Shown in pieces: positions 36,361 to 45,643 of a stretch of DNA of 64,000 nt. The stretch covers positions 4,926,501 through 4,990,500 of the forward strand of contig CM043942.1 in the NCBI GenBank assembly GCA_014529385.2, read 5' to 3'. Source of the DNA: Adiantum capillus-veneris. Its lineage: Eukaryota > Streptophyta > Polypodiopsida > Polypodiales > Pteridaceae. The translations under genes and the position numbers were made by a program. Under the pieces are notes generated by a model. The model was not told where the DNA came from. It saw only the letters and a program-made list of their open reading frames with translations, and did not search any database. Position 1 is the stretch's first letter. Each line of letters begins with the position of its first letter.

Positions 36361-36501
36361 CTCTTCCATTTCTTCGTCGATGGCCCGTGAGATGGCCGGT
36401 ATTTGTTCCTCCATGGGAGCTTTTCCCTTCCCGTTCACCTTGCTCGTTCCTGCCTCGTGGTCATGGGCTCCACCAAAGCGAGTCCTCTTAACCGGGGCCA
36501 T
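36361..36501 (-). CDS. LTR-internal coding exon of LTR-F, 3' LTR copy
   Basis: An ATG at 36501 opens 47 codons beginning MAPVKRTRFGGAHDHEAG and ending EEMEE. They close exactly on the donor GAG|GTAGAT, phase 0. The peptide resembles the LTR-A exon at 2943. The gag reading frame has an open phase-0 acceptor at 49878 (TGTAG|GTACCG), so an LTR exon could supply the Gag start that the internal region lacks. In the 5' LTR copy the donor GT is changed. Confidence 0.62.
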
Positions 36502-37350
36502 TTTAAACTCACTACTTTAAGTAATTAACTTGGGGAAAAGAGCTAATGTCCGTAAGCGTCATAACAAGCCAAATGATAGATTAGCAACATCAAACAATGC
36601 CTAGATTTTTCCATATAACAATCATTATGGATGACACATAATCCTATGGGAACCGGCTCTAAAGATAATTACTCGGCTTACATGATTAAGAATAATAGGA
36701 TTTCACTAATGGAATTACCAGAGAGATGAATTAAGCACGATTAATCTCTTTCCTAGCAAGTAGAGGGTGCAGAATCACCGCATGCATAGGTGTGAGAAAA
36801 ACCACCTCTTAGAGACTTAATGACAAATTTATCTTACCTTAATTATATCTTAATGCATAACAGAAATGGATCTAAATCAGCTACAATATTAATGCGTGAT
36901 AGAAAGAGTGATTCTCATCAATCTACACAATTACCAGCTTACCGATTAATTTCTATGCTACCTAGAGAGAGAAAATTCTAATAATCGTGCACTAATCATT
37001 AATTAAGAGTGATGAATGGCTGATAATTCAGCTATGGGATGATGATTACATAATATAATATGGTTAAGGAGAATTTAGAGAGTAATTATAGAGAATTACG
37101 ACTAGGAATAAGCATAATAGACGAGAAATTTAGATGGTAATGAAAAGGATTTGCAAAAAGCATTAATTAAACCGTGGTTACCGTGATTAAGGGCTGATAA
37201 TCCTATCGATTCTCTGATCTAATCGAGCTTCTTGAGGCGAGAATTCGACAGCACCTCCGTCCTTGCTTCTCCTTCAAAAGGTGTGTGTTCCGGCAGCACC
37301 TTCCCAAAGTGTGTGTATATGTGTGTGTGTGTGCACTGTGTGTGTCTGAG

Positions 37351-37395
<45 letters not shown>

Positions 37396-37398
37396 GTC

Positions 37399-37408
37399 TT
37401 TAAATAGG
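37399..37408 (-). promoter_or_regulatory. TATA-like box in the LTR-F LTR
   Basis: CCTATTTAAA on the minus strand, upstream of the (CA)n-rich leader and the LTR exon, recurs at 52819-52828 in the 5' LTR. It is the likely promoter of the element. Confidence 0.5.
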
Positions 37409-37504
37409 CTCCTACAAGCTGAAAATCGATTTGTGCTGCTATAAGCATCTGAGTGAGCACTCAGTCTCTGCATTGGCAAGTTCAGTTCCCACTACAAGAG
37501 GCTC

Positions 37505-37563
37505 TTCACATTAGCGACGCTCACACAGCGACGCTCATAGCGACGCTCATAGCGACGCCAGCT
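37505..37563. repeat. Left subterminal GCGACGC repeats of the CACTA element
   Basis: Four copies of AGCGACGC spaced 10-15 bp lie just inside the left terminus. In En/Spm elements such motifs bind the TNPA protein. An ACTCAGATCTCAGATCTGAG palindrome follows at about 37597. Confidence 0.85.
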
Positions 37564-37644
37564 GGGGTAAGAAAAATAACCGAGCGCGCCCAAAAACTCA
37601 GATCTCAGATCTGAGTTTTTCGACGCCCTCAAGCAAAGAGCAGG

Positions 37645-37649
37645 TAACG

Positions 37650-37693
<44 letters not shown>

Positions 37694-37694
37694 C

Positions 37695-37730
<36 letters not shown>

Positions 37731-38095
37731 AGAGGAAGGAGAGACAGGTATGCTCCTTCCCTCTCCTCATTCTCATGTTCCCTTCCTTTCTTTCTCTCTC
37801 CCTCGCTCTCTCTCTCACACACACACACATACACACACACATATAGTGTTTTTGAGAGAGAGAGAGAGAGAGAGAGTGCAAAAACGCACACACATACATA
37901 AACAAAGAATGCACACACACATTGAGAGAGAAAAAGAGAGAGAGAGCATGCATAAACAAAAAACGCACGCATTGAGAGAGGAAAAGAGAGAGAGAACATG
38001 CATAAACAAAAAACGCACACATTGAGAGAGGAAAAGAGAAAGAAAACATGCATACGATCCAAAAAAACGCACACACATTGAGAGAAAAAGAAAGA
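37645..38095. repeat. Microsatellite-rich 5' region of the CACTA element
   Basis: Successive (CT)n, (CA)n, (GA)n tracts and a roughly 50-bp unit (AACATGCATAAACAAAAAACGCAC, ATTGAGAGAGGAAAAGAGAG in variants) are repeated three to four times at about 37905-38075. Long frames on the minus strand here are repeat artefacts. Confidence 0.85.
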
Positions 38096-38358
38096 GAAAC
38101 TAAGGGAGCGTCGTAGGAAACTAATTAAAATTAAAAGACCTAAAGATCTAGCCGACGAGGAGTTGAACTGAAGACCTATTATTCAAGAGAGAAATGGCAT
38201 AATCAATCTATCATACTTGGCATGGGTGATAGAAAGGTTATACCATTTATCTCTTTTTATTGGCACACACATCCACACACGCGCACACACACAGGAAGAA
38301 GAGAGTTATAACGTCGTAGGAAACTATTTTAAAAGACGTTAAAGATTAGGTTATATGT

Positions 38359-38742
38359 AGACTTACATTAAATTAGATTTAGGTTTATTTTTAACTAGAT
38401 TTACATTTATTTAAGCTAGATTTAGATTTATGTTATATTAGATTAGATGCGGGTCTCCATAGACTGCGATGCCTGCATGAAGCGGGTGAAGAAAGCCCTC
38501 AATGGAATATAGGGTATTGCTGCCTTCACTCATAGTGGGCTCCGTCGATCCAAAAGTACTGGTGAAATGTCTTCAGAAGATAGGGAAGAAGGTGGATCTT
38601 CAGGGCGGCAAGAGTCACTACATCCCCGACACAATGATCATCTAGACAACCTCTAGTCATTAGACTTACGTTAAATTAGATTTAGCTTTATTTTTAGTTA
38701 GATTTACGTTTATTTAGATTTACGCTTATTTACGTTAGATCG
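38359..38742. repeat. Pair of direct repeats around a captured gene fragment
   Basis: An AT-rich segment at 38359-38446 (AGACTTACATTAAATTAG, TTTATTTTTAACTAGATTTAC) is repeated at 38662-38742 (AGACTTACGTTAAATTAG, TTTATTTTTAGTTAGATTTAC). The two copies bracket the HMA fragment exactly, which suggests a duplicated or filler-DNA insertion. Confidence 0.75.
38447..38645 (+). pseudogene. Captured HMA (heavy-metal-associated) domain fragment
   Basis: ATG at 38447 gives MRVSIDCDACMKRVKKALNG, the first half of a plant HMA/HIPP copper-chaperone-like domain with its CxxC metal-binding pair. A TAG follows. In another frame the second half reads SVDPKVLVKCLQKIGKKVDL to a stop at 38643-38645. The middle beta strand is missing or scrambled. 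It is not part of the transposase genes. It is an inactive host-gene piece carried inside the element (transduplication). Confidence 0.75.
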
Positions 38743-39029
38743 AGTCCACGCAAGAATTACTTACGGTTTAGGGTTTAGAGTTAGACGAACAGTGAAAAGA
38801 TCTACTGTGAAAAGATGTTAAGATGAAGTGAAGTGCTACAGCTAGAGAAGAGGCAAAGGGATTTTGTCCACTACATGCAGTATCATGTAGACGTGGGTGT
38901 CTAGATTTCTTGTACCCACAAATATAGGTATTGACCAATAAAGACGAGATTATAACCCGGTGGTTCTGATCTCCGTGCACCTCTAGACCGAGGTGTGCGG
39001 GGATTGGACATGACTAGAGAATGTGAGGT

Positions 39030-39077
<48 letters not shown>

Positions 39078-39139
39078 GACGAAGAATGCCAATAGAATAT
39101 TAAATTTGTTGTCTAGGTTATAAGTTTTTTATCCTCATT

Positions 39140-42100
39140 ATGAGTAGCGACGAGGATGTGGGACCGTCCAACCGAAACACCTATCTCTCAACGAGGGTCT
39201 TATGTCCTTGTAATCAATGCAAGCATGCTGTGCGACGGACAAGACGTGTTTCTTTGCAGCACGTTCGTGAATTTGGCGAGTTCGATCCATCTATTATAGA
39301 TCGAGTTGTTGCCAATTATAACTCGTCGGACTCTGACGCTGGCCAACAAGCAGCAATCTTGCAACCCAATAGACGTATTCGCAGGCGCTTTGGTCAAGCA
39401 GCATATGTGAGGCCACAAGATGTAGCCTCTGACAGCTCGGGGGATGATCATGCAGAGCACATTCCCAACGAGGCAATGTTTGAGCCCGAGATTGATGAAA
39501 TGATCGAGACGATCATGGATTCAGAAAGGCTTATCTATGATGATATGAAAAGTGAAGCCGATACATCATTGTATAATGGAGCACGTATGTCTAGATTGAA
39601 AGCACTCCTGGTTCTTCTCAACATGCAGGCAAAGTTTGGATGGAGTGACACTAGCGTCACAGCGCTTTTCAGGTGATCTATTACAATTAGTTTACTTTAA
39701 TAGAACTCATGGTGTATAATGATCTGATAGATTTTTACACGACTGTATCATATTTTTATGTTGTGTAGATTGCTGAAAGAGCACATTCTACCAGCTGACA
39801 ATGTGATGCCAGATTCCCGAGATGAAGCAAGAAAGATTTTGCGAAACTTGGGGATGGATTACAATTCTATCCACGCTTGTCCTAATGACTGCATTCTTTT
39901 CAGAGGGGAATACACAGACATGGAGAAGTGTCCGAAATGTGATTCCGAAAGATATCGAGTAGATCTCCACGGGACAAAAATTCCACAAAAGGTTTTGCGA
40001 CATTTTCCTTTGCTTCCTCGCATCAAGCATTTCTTCGAATGTAAGTCCATGGCCGCCCTAGCATCATGGCATGAGGAGAATAAATCTTCGGATGGTGTGC
40101 TACGAATTCCTGCAGATTGCGCAGCCTGGAAACATATAGATGGAACATGGTCGGATTTTGCCAGGGAAGCTCGAAATTTGCGCTTAGGCCTGGCTATGGA
40201 TGGCGTAAATCCATTTGGTCAAAGATCAACATCTTACAGTGTATGGCCCGTTGTCATCGTCAACTACAACATTCCCCCGTGGTTGACTACGAAGAAGGGG
40301 CACCTATGGCTAAGCTTGATTGTGCTAGGGCGATATAAAGTGGGGAATATGGATGTGTATCTTCGTCCACTATTGGAAGAGCTACAACAATTGTGGATTG
40401 GCATAGAGGTGGTGGATATGAGCCGACACACAGGACGACGGAATGCTTTGATCAGAGGTATTCTAATGTGGACCATGCATGACTATCCCGGGCTAACAGA
40501 ATGCTCAGGTGATCTATTGACACTCCTCTCTCAGACACTGTAAATCTGGTTTTTCCCCATAGTTGATCTATTATCATGTGTATACATGCAGGGCTTCAAA
40601 CAAGCGGATACAGAGCATGTGTCACATGTGGACCTAGACTGAATGCACGTAGGGCACCCTCACTGAAGAAGCAAATCTACGAAGGTCATCAAGCGTATCT
40701 TCCGGAGAATCATGTGTTACGCGACGGCTTTTTGGGAAGAGAGCCACCAAGGATGTCTGCACAAGCATGGTTAGAGCAGAAGGAGATGTGCGATGACGGA
40801 TTGCCTCCAGGGATGAAGAGACTATCTCTATGGTACGAGTTACCATACTGGCCTCGACTCGTGATCAATCACTTGCTCGATCCAATGCACATATTCAAGA
40901 ATGTGGGTAATCTACTATGGGACCATTTGACCGGCAAGAAAGATACTTTGGGAGCCAGAGTTGACCTTAGAAATGTGGATCGTATGGAGCAATATTGGCC
41001 GCAAACAGCGTCTGATGGATCGATAAAACTTCCTAAAGCACCATGGATTTTCACAGGAGCCCAAGAACGCAAAGTAAAAGAGGCCATTCGATCTTTGCGG
41101 ACCCCCACTGGCGTAATGCACTCGCTCCGAACGTGTTTTACTAAAGAAGGAAAGCTTACCGGTTTGAAGTCACACGATTGGCATAAAATGTGTCAGGTAC
41201 GTTCATAGTGGACTTTAATATCATTGCATAAAATGTGGACTTTAATATCATTGCTGCACATACTTTACAGTTTATTTTACCGGTTGCCATTGAGGGATGT
41301 TTGTCTCTCGACATCCGTAACACAATCTACAAACTTGCAAAGCTGGTGCAATGGATCTCACAAAAGGAGATCGACGTAGACTCCATACCATTCGCCAAAC
41401 TAAATGCTGCGGAGCTTGTGTGCATGTTTGAGAAACATTTTCCTACTACAATGCTAACCATTCAGGTGCATCTTCTTATTCACATAGTTGATGAGGTGGA
41501 AATAGCTGGCACAGTTCATTCCAGATGGATGTTCTTCTTAGAGCGTTTCATGAAAACGCTTAAGGGATATGTGCGTCAAAAGGCACGTCCGGAGGGTAGC
41601 ATGGCAGAAGGTTGGTTGGTATCAGAGTCCCTAGTGTACATTGGAGAGTGGTTAGACGGATTTGATAAATCCCGGGATACGCTATGGCGAACCATAGATG
41701 ATGAGCGCATATCTGGGATTGTCATGTGCAATCTCGGTGTTGAGAAGAAGATGACGGAAGATCTAGAGGCTAAAATCAACCGATTTTGCATGCTTCACAA
41801 TCCAGTGATGCAAAAGTGGATTTCACAATATGAGGATGCAAAGCAAGAGCGACAAAGGGCACGAATCGAGTGGAGACGGGGAAGACGACCACCGATGCAC
41901 TATCCAGCGGTTCTGGAGAGCCTACCAACCTTCATGAGCTTAAGATGGTTGCACAACCAATTGAAAAGCGCACAACAATGCGGTGACGAAGTGACTGAAG
42001 AAGAGTGGGAGTACTCTTGGGGTTGCGCGACCAAGGTAAGTTTGCAATGTACGACTAGCAAGTGACTTTATTTATAAACGTTTGAACGGCCACTCATAAT

Positions 42101-42868
42101 CTTTGTTCGTTGTAGTATAAGTCATACACAGCAGCATGGTGTAAAGGTCGACATTTTAGGGTGGAACGAATCGACAAAAAGCGTTTTACTCAAGATTGTG
42201 GAATCATGGCAAAATTTGAACAGTCTAGTCGACGACGTTCCTCTGATGCAGATCCCGTGGTGGCGGAACTCACTTACTTCGGCACGCTGCAAGAGATTTT
42301 GAGGATCGATTACAGAGGATTTTTTGTCGACTTGTTCGACGTGCAATGGTTCAAGATAATCATGGAGGGTCGAAACGCTACTGTGCGTAGAGGAGAGTCT
42401 GGTTTTCTTGAGGTGGATTCTACTAAGAAATGGACTGACCTAAGAGACACTTTCGTACTACCCGAGCATTGTGAACAAGTAAGTATATAAATAGTTAACA
42501 TCCCCCTTTTACAAGTTATGTGCTTGAAAGCTCTCATGTAAGTTATGTGGCTCTGGCAGGTAGTATTTCATCCTACAAAGTCTACATCAAACTGGTGGTA
42601 CGTCATAGAGGTAGCCCCTCGTAGTGCAAGGACGTATGAAGGCTACCATGTGCCAATCACAACGACATCAATGGAGGAGATCAGAGAAGATGCTCAATCA
42701 GAAGCCGCTGCGGTGGTGCCAGACGAGCATCAAGATGCTACTGCTCTATATGGGGTGCATGCAGAGGAGCTACAAAATGAAACAGAGGATATGTGTTTAA
42801 ACGGAGAGCTCTATATAGATATAGGAAGTTATGCTGAGTTATGCGAGGATGAGAGAGAGATCTCTTAA
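39140..42868 (+). CDS. tnp2-like: TNP2-type CACTA transposase, six exons, about 1104 aa
   Basis: Exons are 39140-39672, 39769-40508, 40592-41196, 41271-42035, 42116-42478 and 42560-42868. All introns are GT-AG, and the joined frame stays open (3315 nt with stop). Domain order: a Cys-rich transposase-associated N-terminus (LCPCNQC), a Transposase_21 core (LAMDGVNPFGQRSTSYSVWP, MDVYLRPLLEELQQLW, WTMHDYPGL) and LLDPMHIFKNVGNLLWDHL. A DUF4218-like region follows (LPVAIEGCLSLDIRNTIYKL, FMKTLKGYVRQKARPEGSMAE), then a DUF4216-like region (YFGTLQEILRIDY, DLFDVQWF) and an acidic tail. It would cut and paste the element. Intron 3 has a 23-bp tandem duplication. The start could lie further upstream, but no better ATG was seen. 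Confidence 0.93.
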
Positions 42869-43089
42869 AGCCACAAATATTGTATTTGAACAATTTTGCT
42901 CCGTGCTGTAAAAGCTCTAGCTCTTTTGATTGAAAATTCTGAGTTTTCGACTTGCCTCTTCTACCACTCGATTCATTGCGTCATTGTATTTATATGCGTC
43001 ATTACGTCATTGTATTTAATGGTATTTGCGTCATTGTCTACTCTATTCATTCAATATTAAGTTTAAATATTCGTGTGTTTAATGCAGGT

Positions 43090-44403
43090 ATGGATGATGA
43101 GGAGTTTCTTTCTTCTTTGTCACCGCAGCAGAGACAGTGGTACGTGGAGCGTCATCGCTCTGGCGCATCATCGCGCGTTCCTACACCATCCGCATCTCCC
43201 TCTCTTTCGGAGCATTCGGCGCGCTCCGAAGCTTCGGCGTCGACGAGACGAGCGTCACACTCTTCTAGACACCGACGCTCTAGTGGTGGCGGTGGCGGTT
43301 GTTGTGGGGATTCCGCCACCGATGCCTCCACACCGCCTCGTGTTCGACGAGGCTCTTTACCCTCCCCTTCTTTGCCCGCCCCCACACCAGCCACAGCATC
43401 GCCGTCTACGCCAGGTTTTGCACGGCTGACTGTTCCTAGAAGCTACACACCTCTACCTACTCCGCCAGGAGCCACCCCACTCGACACTCCTCGCTTCGGG
43501 GCCCAGACGCCGGTGGAGACACCTGACGTCCGTACCCCCATCGACACGCCGCTAGAGACCCCTGTCGGGACACCCAGGTTCACGCGTCACCGGCCAGAGG
43601 GCTTGCCTTACTCCGTCGACATCAGCGGCGGCATCATCATGGATGATGACGGCAAGAAGGTGATCTCGCGCATGCGTGGTCTTTGCTCTCAGCTGTTTAG
43701 ACACTATATACTAAACAAATGGAGTGAAGTACCAAGTGATTTAAAAAACAGAGTCATCAGCATACTTCATGATGAGTTTCCCGTTCCAACACGGGATCAG
43801 CGCTTCAATGAAGACCTGATGAAGATTCGAATGCGCGAATACTGCAAACACAAGCGTTCCGAAGTGCAAAAAGCAATCAAGAATGGGTGGAATAGGCCAG
43901 ATTGGCTGGCCAAAGAAGATTGGAAGAATGCGAAGAAAGCAGCGCGCGAGAATCCCGACAAGTGGAAGCAACAAAAAGATGCAGCCAGAGCGCGAGTAGA
44001 GGCAGGGAGCTCGCACCACTTGGGGAGCGGTGGATGGGCATCATTTGAGGCCGATTTTGTAAGTCTTTTCACATTGCTCTTTATGCATGTTCGATAGTTT
44101 AGGGTTTATGAGTTTTTTAGTTCTAACATAATGAAATCTTTGTATGTTTTGACAGTGGTCGATGACAGGACGTGATCCCACACCGTACGAGCGCGAGTAC
44201 GCAGGCAGGAAGGGCTTAAACGCCCTGATGGACATTCTCAGTTCTCGCAGCGGCATGGTTAGTATTACGGTTTACTCTTTTTTATTTTTTGTATTGTTTT
44301 ATAAATGTTGTTATATGTTTATACTTACTGAAAACTGTCTTATTGTCTTTTTTTGCAGAATCCGACAGATACGCCGCTTGGACGCGATGAGACGTCTGAT
44401 TAG
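43090..44403 (+). CDS. TNPA-like (Transposase_24/Ptta type) CACTA protein, three exons, about 371 aa
   Basis: Exons are 43090-44058, 44156-44257 and 44359-44403, with GT-AG introns and a continuous frame. The start MDDEEFLSSLSPQQRQWY follows a likely splice acceptor (AATGCAG), so an untranslated 5' exon is plausible. The N-terminal half is Ser/Pro/Thr-rich with repeated TP pairs (PLDTPRFGAQTPVETP). The C-terminal half is basic and resembles plant Transposase_24: EVPSDLKNRVISILHDEF, NRPDWLAKEDW, HHLGSGGWASFEADFW, TGRDPTPYEREY. In En/Spm the second protein binds subterminal repeats. Same strand as the transposase, about 220 bp downstream. Confidence 0.85.
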
Positions 44404-44754
44404 ACGACGTCAGTTTAGCCGTAGCTAGATAGCATTAGTTTAGGGTTTCTCATAGCTTATGTATCATGAGACGGATTTTATACGTCTTTTTGAACCATGT
44501 ATATTATTACATTTGTCACCGCAATTCCTTTTGCCAATCAATTCTTTATGCCTATGATGTTGTACAATTGTCATTATTACATTTGCCAATCAATTCAGTT
44601 TGTCTATGATGTGTACAATTGTCAATTTTGCAAACAATGCGTCTTGTGGGTGACTATTTTGGGTCTATTATTTACCTTTGCACTTTTTTTAAAAAGTGAA
44701 TCAAGTACAATATGGTTGATGGGTGGCAGGCATTCAATGCCCTGCCACCAAAAA

Positions 44755-45010
44755 AATATTCTCTCAGGCGTCGCTATATGCGTCGCTATTTATGGCTCTG
44801 TAGCGTCGCTATATGCGTTGCTATACTCTTCTGTGAGAGCGTCGCTATAAGCGTCGCTATAGGCGTCGCTATAGACGTCGCTATATAGCGACGCTCATAG
44901 CGACGCCTATAGCGACGCATATAGCGACGCTCTTGTAGCGACGCTTTTAGCGACGCTTATAGCGACGCCGGGGGTTATAAAAACCCAGTGTATTTCCGTC
45001 GCTAAGAGCG
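44755..45010. repeat. Right subterminal GCGTCGC/GCGACGC array with a large palindrome
   Basis: About 15 copies of the 7-mer in both orientations are spaced roughly 13 bp, usually separated by TATA- or TCATA-like spacers. The orientation flips at about 44882 (GTCGCTATATAGCGAC), so roughly 60 bp on each side can form a hairpin. A few more copies reach the right terminus. Confidence 0.88.
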
Positions 45011-45612
45011 TCACAAGAGCACATAACCTCTTGTAGTGTCCCCTACCCACCAAGTGTCAGGTTGGCTTGGTTAACTGACTCTAAGACTTAGTCACTGTCT
45101 TGGAAACTCTCCCAGGACGCCCACAAAGCAAGAGGGTGCCCCCTAGCTGCTAAAGTTGATCTTGAGTGGGCTGGAACCTGTTCCCACACAGTCCCGGGCC
45201 CCCGGTACCTCCCCGGGCAATTTTGAGAAAATTTGATTCTAGGCTAAACCGGGTCATACGAGTCAGATTTTGATGCCAAAAATTGCTATAGCAAGCTCTA
45301 ACTAAGGCGTACTGGCCGGAGTACCTACCATATTTAGCAGCCCCCAGAGTCCGAAAATGCATTTTTTTGAAATTCAGGATATGAGTGCAGTTTTTCGAGA
45401 CGATCAAAATTGGACGGGTCGGGTGACCAAAAACTTACTATTTTTGGAATTTTTTTACAAAAATTATTTTAATTCAAATTTTGAAGCTTTAAAACATTCT
45501 GAACATCATGGCACTGACAGAATTTGGAGAACTGCTAAAAATAGTAAGTTATTCCATTATGTTCATTTTATGGTACAACGGTGCTCTTTTGATCGGGGTC
45601 AGAGACCTTACA

Positions 45613-45622
45613 ACCTCCCCAA
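45613..45622 (-). other. Polypurine tract of LTR-F
   Basis: On the minus strand TTGGGGAGGT directly precedes TGTAAGGTCTC, the start of the 3' LTR, and matches the LTR-A tract. Confidence 0.8.
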
Positions 45623-45643
45623 CGTGAAAAATTTGAGATGTCC

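Larger units (their letters stand above)
37490..45038 (+). mobile_element. CACTA (En/Spm) transposon, 7549 bp, TSD TCC, apparently complete
   Basis: It begins CACTACAAGAGG and ends CCTCTTGTAGTG, a perfect 12-bp terminal inverted repeat. It is flanked by TCC at 37487-37489 and 45039-45041. The sister LTR of LTR-F keeps the uninterrupted target GTTCAGTTCCCCTACCC at about 52900, so the insertion is exact. Subterminal GCGACGC arrays lie at both ends. It carries two intact-looking genes (39140-42868 and 43090-44403) and a captured gene fragment at about 38447-38645. Confidence 0.96.
35274..45612 (-). repeat. 3' LTR of LTR-F, split by the CACTA transposon
   Basis: The pieces 35274-37489 and 45039-45612 together match 50700-53479. 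They contain a four-fold repeat of CCACCGCATAGAAAGCA at about 35948-36062, the LTR exon (36361-36501), a TATA-like box (37399-37408) and a (TG)n tract (37355-37394) that is much shorter in the other LTR. Confidence 0.94.

Noticed and set aside
37492-38078. Minus-strand frames up to 194 codons rich in Cys, Phe, Ser and Leu
   Set aside because: They are translations of (CA)n, (GA)n and a short tandem unit in the CACTA 5' region and have no protein-like composition.
38359-38742. Separate transposon carrying the HMA fragment inside the CACTA element
   Set aside because: The bracketing direct repeats are imperfect and AT-rich with no inverted termini, so I treat it as capture rather than a further nested element.
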